Origin: Streptomyces sp. RKAG290
GTDB lineage: Bacteria; Actinomycetota; Actinomycetes; Streptomycetales; Streptomycetaceae
Direction of reading: 5' to 3'
Assembly: GCF_023701695.1 (NCBI RefSeq)
Contig: NZ_JAJOZC010000001.1
Location: 4,215,894 to 4,279,893, forward strand
Length of the DNA: 64,000 nt
The position numbers and the translations under genes were made by a program. The notes beneath the pieces are model-generated. The model was not told where the DNA came from. It searched no databases and was given only the letters and a program-made list of their open reading frames with translations. Positions 58,723-64,000 of the stretch are shown here, in pieces. Numbering within the stretch: position 1 is the stretch's first letter; each line of letters starts with the position of its first letter.

Positions 58723-60243
58723 ATGGCCCAGCACGAGCATGTACGAGTGGCGGTGATCGGATCCGGGTTCGGGGGCCTCGGAGCCGCTGTCCGGCTGCGC
58801 CGCGAAGGCATCACCGATTTCGTGATCCTGGAACGCGCCGGGTCGGTCGGTGGCACCTGGCGCGACAACAGTTATCCGGGCTGCGCCTGCGACGTACCGT
58901 CCCACCTCTACTCGTTCTCCTTCGCGCCAAACCCCGAGTGGCCCCGCACCTTCTCCGGGCAGGAGCACATCCGCGCCTATCTGGAGCACGTCGCGGACAC
59001 CTTCGGGCTGCGCCCGCACCTCAGGCTGAACCACGAGGTGACGATGATGCGCTGGGACCGGGAGGAGCTGAACTGGGTCATCGAGAGCGCCGACGGCACC
59101 ACGATCGTCGCCGACGTCGTCGTCTCCGCGACCGGTCCGCTCTCCGACCCGAAGATGCCCGACATTCCGGGGCTCGCCGACTTCCCCGGCAAGGTCTTCC
59201 ACTCCGCCCGCTGGGACCACGACGCCGACCTGACCGGCAAGCGCGTCGCGATGATCGGCACCGGCGCCTCCGCGATCCAGATCGTGCCGTCGATCCAGCC
59301 GAAGGCAGGGAAGCTGACGCTGTTCCAGCGCACCCCGCCGTGGGTCATGCCGCGGATGGACCGCTCCATCAGCGGCGCCGAGCGCTGGCTGCACCGCACG
59401 CTCCCCTTCACCGGCACCGCGCGCCGCGGACTCCTCTGGGGAATCCGGGAGTTGCAGGTCAGCGCCTTCACCAAGCACCCCGACCAGCTGGGTCTGGTCG
59501 AGCGGATAGCCAAGTCCAACATGGCGCGGTCGATCAAGGACCCGGCGCTGCGGGCCAAGCTGACCCCCTCGTACCGGATCGGCTGCAAGCGCATCCTGCT
59601 CTCCAGCGCCTACTACCCGGCGCTCGCGCAGCCCAATGTGGATGTGGTCGCCTCCGGTCTGAGCGAGGTGCGCGGGTCGACGGTCGTCGCGTCCGACGGC
59701 ACGGAGGCCGAGGTCGACGCGATCATCTTCGGTACGGGCTTCCACGTGACGGACATGCCGATCGCCGACCGGGTGGTGGGCGCGGACGGCATCACGCTCG
59801 CGGAGTCCTGGAAGGACGGGATGCAGGCGCTGCGCGGTGCGAGCGCGGCCGGCTTCCCCAACTGGATGACGATCATCGGTCCCAACACCGGGCTCGGGAA
59901 CTCCTCGATGATCCTGATGATCGAGGCCCAGCTGAACTACCTGGCCGACTACCTGCGGCAGCTGGACGTGCTCGGCGGGCGGGCCGCACTCGACGCGCGG
60001 CCCTCGGCCGTCGGGGCCTGGAACCGGGGCGTGCAGGAGCGGATGAAGCGCACGGTGTGGAACACCGGTGGCTGCAACAGCTGGTACCTGGACTCCAACG
60101 GGCGCAACACCACGGTCTGGCCCGGCACCACCGCCGAGTTCCGCAAGGTGACGCGCAGGGTCGACCTCGCGGAGTACGAGGTCGTACGGGCGCCCGCGGG
60201 GCGCGATACGCACAAGGCCGTGGCCGAGGAGGTCGCGGGATGA
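58723..60243 (+). CDS. Flavin monooxygenase, Baeyer-Villiger type
   Basis: This 506-residue protein has two Rossmann motifs: GSGFGG at residues 13-18 (FAD) and GTGASAIQ at about 185 (NADPH). Between them is FPGKVFHSARWD, which fits the BVMO fingerprint FxGxxxHxxxW. The early VGGTWRDNSYPGCACDVPSHLYSFSF is also typical. BVMOs insert oxygen next to a ketone to give an ester or lactone. The downstream hydrolase and SDR fit a degradative ketone pathway. It overlaps the next gene (ATGA). Confidence 0.92.
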   Translation: MAQHEHVRVAVIGSGFGGLGAAVRLRREGITDFVILERAGSVGGTWRDNSYPGCACDVPSHLYSFSFAPNPEWPRTFSGQEHIRAYLEHVADTFGLRPHLRLNHEVTMMRWDREELNWVIESADGTTIVADVVVSATGPLSDPKMPDIPGLADFPGKVFHSARWDHDADLTGKRVAMIGTGASAIQIVPSIQPKAGKLTLFQRTPPWVMPRMDRSISGAERWLHRTLPFTGTARRGLLWGIRELQVSAFTKHPDQLGLVERIAKSNMARSIKDPALRAKLTPSYRIGCKRILLSSAYYPALAQPNVDVVASGLSEVRGSTVVASDGTEAEVDAIIFGTGFHVTDMPIADRVVGADGITLAESWKDGMQALRGASAAGFPNWMTIIGPNTGLGNSSMILMIEAQLNYLADYLRQLDVLGGRAALDARPSAVGAWNRGVQERMKRTVWNTGGCNSWYLDSNGRNTTVWPGTTAEFRKVTRRVDLAEYEVVRAPAGRDTHKAVAEEVAG

Positions 60244-61181
60244 GCCGGCAGCTGCGGCGCGAGGTCACCCGTCCGGTGCCCGCGCGCGAACTCATGGCCG
60301 TCTCCGCGGACGGCTCCCGCGTCCATGTCGAGGTGCACGGGCAGGACGGCGCACCCGCCGTGGTGCTCTCCCACGGCTGGACCTGCAGCACCCGCTTCTG
60401 GGACGCGCAGATCCGGGACCTGGCCGTGGACCACCGGGTCATCGCCTACGACCAGCGCGGCCACGGCGGCTCGCCGGCGGCCGGCCGGAACGAGTACACC
60501 ACCGACGCGCTGGCCGACGACCTCGAAGCGGTGCTCGCTGCCACGCTGGCGCCGGGCGAGAAGGCCGTACTCGCGGGGCACTCCATGGGCGGCATGACGA
60601 TGATGGCCGCCTCGCGGCGGGCCGGTCTGCGCGAGCACGCGGCCGCCGTGCTGCTGTGCAGCACCGGGAGTTCGCTGCTGATCGCGGAATCGCTCGTGCT
60701 GCCCATGCGGGCCGGCGCGGTGCGGTCCCGGATGACCCGGGCGATCCTCGGTGCGCGGGCACCGCTCGGGCCGGTCACGCCGCTCTCCAGGCGCATCCTC
60801 AAGTACGGCACGATGGGCGGGGGTTCGGCTCCGGACCTGGTCGACATCTGCGCCCGGATCGTGCACGCCTGCCCGCGCGCGGCCCGGGTCGCCTGGGGGC
60901 AGGTGCTCGCGGAGCTCGATCTCGACGAGGGCGTACGGGAACTGCGGGTGCCCACCGCGGTGATCGCGGGTACGGCCGACCGGCTGACGCCGCCCGTCCA
61001 CGCCCGCGCCCTCGCGGCGGCGCTGCCCGAGTGCCTGGGGCTCACCGAGTTGGCGGGGGTAGGACACATGACGCCGGTCGAGGCGCCGGAGACGGTCACG
61101 GCGAAGATCCGGGAGTTGGCGAGCACGTACCTCCCGGTGCAGGGTACGGCTGTTGTCGAGGGCAAGGAGGAGGTCGCATGA
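60240..61181 (+). CDS. Alpha/beta hydrolase
   Basis: This is 313 residues. Oxyanion region SHGWTCSTRFWD, nucleophile Ser in AGHSMGGMTMM, acid region GTADRLTPP and catalytic His in GVGHMTPVE. In this operon it would hydrolyse the ester or lactone formed by the Baeyer-Villiger enzyme. ATGA overlaps at both ends. Confidence 0.9.
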   Translation: MSRQLRREVTRPVPARELMAVSADGSRVHVEVHGQDGAPAVVLSHGWTCSTRFWDAQIRDLAVDHRVIAYDQRGHGGSPAAGRNEYTTDALADDLEAVLAATLAPGEKAVLAGHSMGGMTMMAASRRAGLREHAAAVLLCSTGSSLLIAESLVLPMRAGAVRSRMTRAILGARAPLGPVTPLSRRILKYGTMGGGSAPDLVDICARIVHACPRAARVAWGQVLAELDLDEGVRELRVPTAVIAGTADRLTPPVHARALAAALPECLGLTELAGVGHMTPVEAPETVTAKIRELASTYLPVQGTAVVEGKEEVA

Positions 61182-62071
61182 GCGGCAGGCGCAGTCTCGA
61201 AGGACAGGTCGTCGTCGTCACGGGCGCGGCGCGCGGCGTGGGTGAGCTGCTGGCCCGCAAGCTCTCGGCGCGGGGCGCGAAGCTGGCGCTGGTCGGCCTG
61301 GAGCCGGACGAGTTGAAGAAGGTCTCGGAGCGGCTGCACGCGGAGAGCGACCACTGGCACGCGGACGTCACCGACCACGAAGCCATGGCGCGGGTCGCGC
61401 AGGAGGTCAAGGAGCGTTTCGGGAAGGTCGACATCGTCGTCGCCAACGCGGGCGTCGCCTCCGGCGGACCGTTCGTCGACTCCGATCCGGTGGCCTGGCG
61501 ACGGGTCATCGAGGTCAACCTGATCGGCGGCGCGGTGACCGGCCGGGCGTTCCTGCCGGTCCTGATGGAGAGCCGCGGCTACTTCCTGCAGATCGCCTCG
61601 CTGGCCGCGATCACTCCGGCACCGATGATGACCGCGTACTGCGCGTCCAAGTCGGGCGTCGAGGCCTTCGCGCACAGCCTGCGGGCCGAGGTCGGCTACC
61701 GCGGGGTGAAGGTCGGGGTCGGCTACCTGTCCTGGACGGACACGGACATGGTGCGCGGCGCGGACCAGGACGACGTGATGCGGGAGCTGCGGCAGCGGCT
61801 GCCGTGGCCGTCCAACCGCACCTACCCGCTGGGCCCGGCGGTCGACCGGATCGTGGCCGGCATCGAGCGGCGCTCCGCGCACGTGTACGCGCAGTGGTGG
61901 CTGCGCGGGATGCAGTCCGTGCGGGGTTACCTGCCGGCGCTGATCGGCGCCGTCGGGCAGCGGGAGATGCAGCGGTTCGGATCGCGGCTGGAGGGCGTCA
62001 GCAAGGGGTTGGTGGGCGCCGGAGGCGCCGCTGACCAGGACGAACGCGCGGCGCGCACGCAGCGTGAGTGA
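61178..62071 (+). CDS. Short-chain dehydrogenase/reductase
   Basis: This is 297 residues, NAD(P)-binding TGAARGVG (cofactor), NAG in VVANAGVAS, catalytic Ser in LQIASLAAI, and YCASK (Tyr/Lys). The C-terminal helical extension is typical of SDRs found with BVMOs. It could oxidise an alcohol to the ketone substrate of the monooxygenase. Last gene of the operon. Confidence 0.92.
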   Translation: MSGRRSLEGQVVVVTGAARGVGELLARKLSARGAKLALVGLEPDELKKVSERLHAESDHWHADVTDHEAMARVAQEVKERFGKVDIVVANAGVASGGPFVDSDPVAWRRVIEVNLIGGAVTGRAFLPVLMESRGYFLQIASLAAITPAPMMTAYCASKSGVEAFAHSLRAEVGYRGVKVGVGYLSWTDTDMVRGADQDDVMRELRQRLPWPSNRTYPLGPAVDRIVAGIERRSAHVYAQWWLRGMQSVRGYLPALIGAVGQREMQRFGSRLEGVSKGLVGAGGAADQDERAARTQRE

Positions 62072-62158
62072 TCGAAATGCGGCGAATGTCCGGGCGTGTA
62101 AGTCTGGTCGAGGCCCCACCGGGGCCACCCCCACGCACCCCACAGAGGAGTGAACAGC

Positions 62159-62353
62159 ATGGGCATCGCCGACCAGTTCAAGGACAAGGCGCAGGATCTT
62201 GCCGGCCAGGCGCAGAAGAAGATGAAGGACGGCAAGGGCGAGAACCGGGGCCGGTCGCAGAATGCGTCCGACCGGGCCTCGGACGCGTCTGAGCGGGGTC
62301 GTGACAGGGCCCGGGGTGCGGCGGACGACCTTCGCGAGAAGTTCGACCGTTGA
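62159..62353 (+). CDS. Small hydrophilic stress-type protein (CsbD-like)
   Basis: This is 64 residues from ATG 62159 (GAGGAG eight bases upstream). It begins MGIADQFKDKAQDLAGQAQKK, helical and highly charged, then a Ser/Asp/Arg-rich tail with repeated 'DRA' elements. It resembles CsbD/LEA-like or MT0933-like small stress proteins in composition rather than by a firm motif. It is followed by a strong terminator. Confidence 0.65.
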   Translation: MGIADQFKDKAQDLAGQAQKKMKDGKGENRGRSQNASDRASDASERGRDRARGAADDLREKFDR

Positions 62354-62382
62354 CGTCTGCGCTTTCGCTAGTTGCGCGTTGA

Positions 62383-62415
62383 GGGACGCGCCCGGTTTCC
62401 GGGCGCGCCCCTTTT
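62383..62415 (+). terminator. Intrinsic terminator after small stress gene
   Basis: GGGACGCGCCCGG, TTT loop, CCGGGCGCGCCC, then CTTTTC. A near-perfect GC stem with a T-run. Confidence 0.85.
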
Positions 62416-62461
62416 CTCTGTCTCCAGGGCGCCTTGGCGGCCCAGCCGCGTCGGGGCGGAT

Positions 62462-63097
62462 CTACCCCAGCGCCCTCTCCAGTGCGTCGAACGCCGCATC
62501 TACCCGCGCCCCGTGGTCGTCCGCCAGTGCCGCCGCCGGCTCTCCCGCGAGGAGGCGGCGGGCGGTGGTGGCGTAGACCGAGCGGTAGGCCGCGACGGTC
62601 AGGGCCGCCGCGAGCTCCGGGTCGGCGAATCCGGAGCCGGTCCCGGCGAAGGTCCGTGCCAGGGCGTGCTCCAGGTCCTCCACGCCCTCGCGGGCGCGGG
62701 CGCGCAGGGCGGGCGAGGCCAGGACGATCCGCCAGAAGGCGGGGAAGTCGTCGTCCACCGCGGACAGCGGATGGCGCTGGTCGAGGAGCCCGAGCGCCAG
62801 GCCGCGCAGGGCGGCCAGCGGGGACTGCCCCGGCCCCCGCTCCCGTACGGCCTGGGTGAACAGTTCGATCGCCTGGGGGATGCGGTCGAGGAAGAGATCC
62901 TCCTTGCGCGGGAAGTAGTTGAAGACCGTCATGGCGGAGACGTCGGCGGCCCGGGCGACCTCCGCGACGGTCACCTCGTCGAAACCGCCCGTGAGGAACA
63001 GCCCCGTCGCCACGTCCGAGATCCGCTGCCGCGTCGCCCGCTTCTTCCGCTCCCGCAGCGGCAGTTCCGCTTCCTGGCCTTCCCGGTCCTTCGTCAT
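62462..63097 (-). CDS. TetR family regulator
   Basis: This is 211 residues. HTH: RQRISDVATGLFLTGGFDEV, TVAEVARAADVSAMTVFNYF. The helical C-terminal ligand domain is not distinctive. Divergent from a FAD-dependent hydroxylase, with AT-rich dyads in the 63-bp gap, so it likely represses that gene and itself. Confidence 0.92.
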   Translation of the reverse strand: MTKDREGQEAELPLRERKKRATRQRISDVATGLFLTGGFDEVTVAEVARAADVSAMTVFNYFPRKEDLFLDRIPQAIELFTQAVRERGPGQSPLAALRGLALGLLDQRHPLSAVDDDFPAFWRIVLASPALRARAREGVEDLEHALARTFAGTGSGFADPELAAALTVAAYRSVYATTARRLLAGEPAAALADDHGARVDAAFDALERALG

Positions 63098-63118
63098 GGC
63101 GAAAACTCTAGCGAGAAA

Positions 63119-63143
63119 ACTATAGCGAACATACTTTTATAGT
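63119..63143. promoter_or_regulatory. TetR operator candidate
   Basis: ACTATAG (63119-63125) and ATAGT (63139-63143) form inverted arms. A further CTCTAGCGAG copy lies at 63106-63115. The 63-bp divergent gap is the most AT-rich stretch in the right end of the window. Confidence 0.5.
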
Positions 63144-63160
63144 GACTAAAGTTATCTGGC

Positions 63161-64000
63161 ATGGATCTCATGACGCGCTACGACGTGGTGGTCTCCGGCG
63201 CCGGACCCGTCGGCCTGCTGCTCGGCTGCGAACTGCGGCTCGGCGGGGTGGACCGGGTACTGATCGTCGAGCGCATGGCCGAACCGGACGAGACGATCAA
63301 GGCGGGGGCCGTCAACACCCCCACCGTCATGGCCCTCGACCGGCGGGGGATGCTGCCCGCCCTGGTGCAGGTGCAGCGGCGGGCGATGGAGCTGTTCCGG
63401 GAGTTCCAGCGGGCGCGCGGCGGCGACGAAAACACCCCACCGCCCCCGAAGTTCGCCGGCCACTTCGCCGGGATCATGCTGGACGCCCGGCTGCTGGACG
63501 CGGCGGACCCGGCCTTCGCCGACGCCGGTCCGGCCGGTGACGTGGGGCTGGTGCCGCAGGCCGCGCTGGAGCGGCTGCTCGCCGACCGTGCCCGGGAGCT
63601 CGGCGTCGAGCTGCGCAGGGGGGTCGAGCTGACCGGCTTCGAGCAGGACGACGACGGGGTGACCGTGCACCTGGCACCCGCCGGCGGCCCGGCGCCCGAG
63701 TCCGTGCGCGCGGGCCGGCTGGTCGGCTGCGACGGCGGGCGCAGCACCGTGCGCAAGCTCGCCGGCTTCGACTTCCCCGGGACGCCGCCGGAGATCACCG
63801 GTTACCAGGCGATGGTCGGCCTGGCCGGCGCCGAAGGGCTCGGAGCCGGCTGGATCGCGACGGACGCCGGCCTGTACGCCTACGGCCCGGTGCCCGGCCG
63901 CATCCTCACCGTCGAGTTCGACGGACCGCCCGCCGACCGCACGACGCCCGTCACCGCCGAGGAGCTGCAGGGCAGTCTGCGCCGGGTGTCCGGCGTGGAC
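63161..64000 (+). CDS. FAD-dependent aromatic hydroxylase, 3' end outside window
   Basis: The start is ATG 63161 or ATG 63170; the frame is open to the right edge (280 residues visible). The FAD-binding GxGxxG is in YDVVVSGAGPVGLLLGCEL, and the conserved DG motif is CDGGRSTVRKLAGFDFPG at about residue 188. This is the PheA/TfdB/rifampicin-monooxygenase-like class A flavoprotein family, which hydroxylates phenolic or polyketide substrates. The C-terminal thioredoxin-like domain, if any, is not visible. Divergent from tetR. Confidence 0.88.
   Translation, partial: MDLMTRYDVVVSGAGPVGLLLGCELRLGGVDRVLIVERMAEPDETIKAGAVNTPTVMALDRRGMLPALVQVQRRAMELFREFQRARGGDENTPPPPKFAGHFAGIMLDARLLDAADPAFADAGPAGDVGLVPQAALERLLADRARELGVELRRGVELTGFEQDDDGVTVHLAPAGGPAPESVRAGRLVGCDGGRSTVRKLAGFDFPGTPPEITGYQAMVGLAGAEGLGAGWIATDAGLYAYGPVPGRILTVEFDGPPADRTTPVTAEELQGSLRRVSGVD

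Overview
The window is a 64-kb stretch of a high-GC actinobacterial chromosome, almost certainly Streptomyces. The signs are GC-rich third positions, many GTG/TTG starts, HrdD, a SepX/GlpR-type membrane protein next to galU-moeA, a DUF6227-like protein, and a UTP-glucose/molybdenum-cofactor cluster in the usual actinobacterial order. Most of it is ordinary, well-conserved housekeeping and regulatory sequence. The unusual material is concentrated in three tRNA-associated accessory patches.

Left part (1-13 kb). A membrane protein and winged-helix regulator are followed by a CHRD-domain/class F sortase pair and a UDP-glucose dehydrogenase. A tRNA-Trp(CCA) gene then opens an accessory zone of uncharacterised small genes. 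This zone contains a decayed tRNA-Trp-like copy (8284-8364), a partial tRNA-Arg copy (8412-8442), an intact tRNA-Arg(CCT) (11020-11092), and a duplicated small gene interrupted by an 11-base G/C tract. I read it as two adjacent, old tRNA-targeted insertions that have lost their integrases.

Middle (13-27 kb). Here lie an acyl-CoA ligase, an M6 metalloprotease, a TetR/MFS pair, a MarR/extradiol dioxygenase pair with visible operators, a questin-oxidase-like protein, a GNAT, sigma factor hrdD with a near-perfect SigR-type promoter, and a WYL regulator divergent from a second MFS exporter.

27-40 kb. A NylC-like P1 hydrolase precedes a five-gene redox operon: membrane cytochrome-like subunit, molybdopterin oxidoreductase, four-cluster ferredoxin, Tat-exported Rieske protein and a small membrane subunit. 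Next come mscL, a SAF-domain pilus-type protein, MTA phosphorylase, an FmdB zinc ribbon, an MFS transporter and a K+/H+ antiporter. 40-49 kb holds a penicillin acylase-family enzyme, 5-formyl-THF cyclo-ligase, galU, moeA(glp), moaC, mogA/moaB, rimJ and sepX/glpR. The moeA/glpR pairing matters because it links Moco-type proteins to cell division in actinobacteria.

49.5-53.2 kb is an island flanked by direct repeats at tRNA-Ala(CGC). It has an integrase remnant, a type I sulfatase and its own formylglycine-generating enzyme, translationally coupled. The rest (53-64 kb) has an aldo/keto reductase, a SAM methyltransferase/hydrolase pair, a MITE-like inverted-repeat element, exonuclease III, and a MerR-controlled Baeyer-Villiger-type monooxygenase/hydrolase/SDR operon. 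It ends with a TetR gene divergent from a truncated FAD hydroxylase.

One technical point affects many entries. At least nine apparent frameshifts in otherwise intact genes are all explained by losing one base from a run of G or C. This looks like homopolymer under-calling in the assembly rather than gene decay, and I have annotated those genes across the frameshift.
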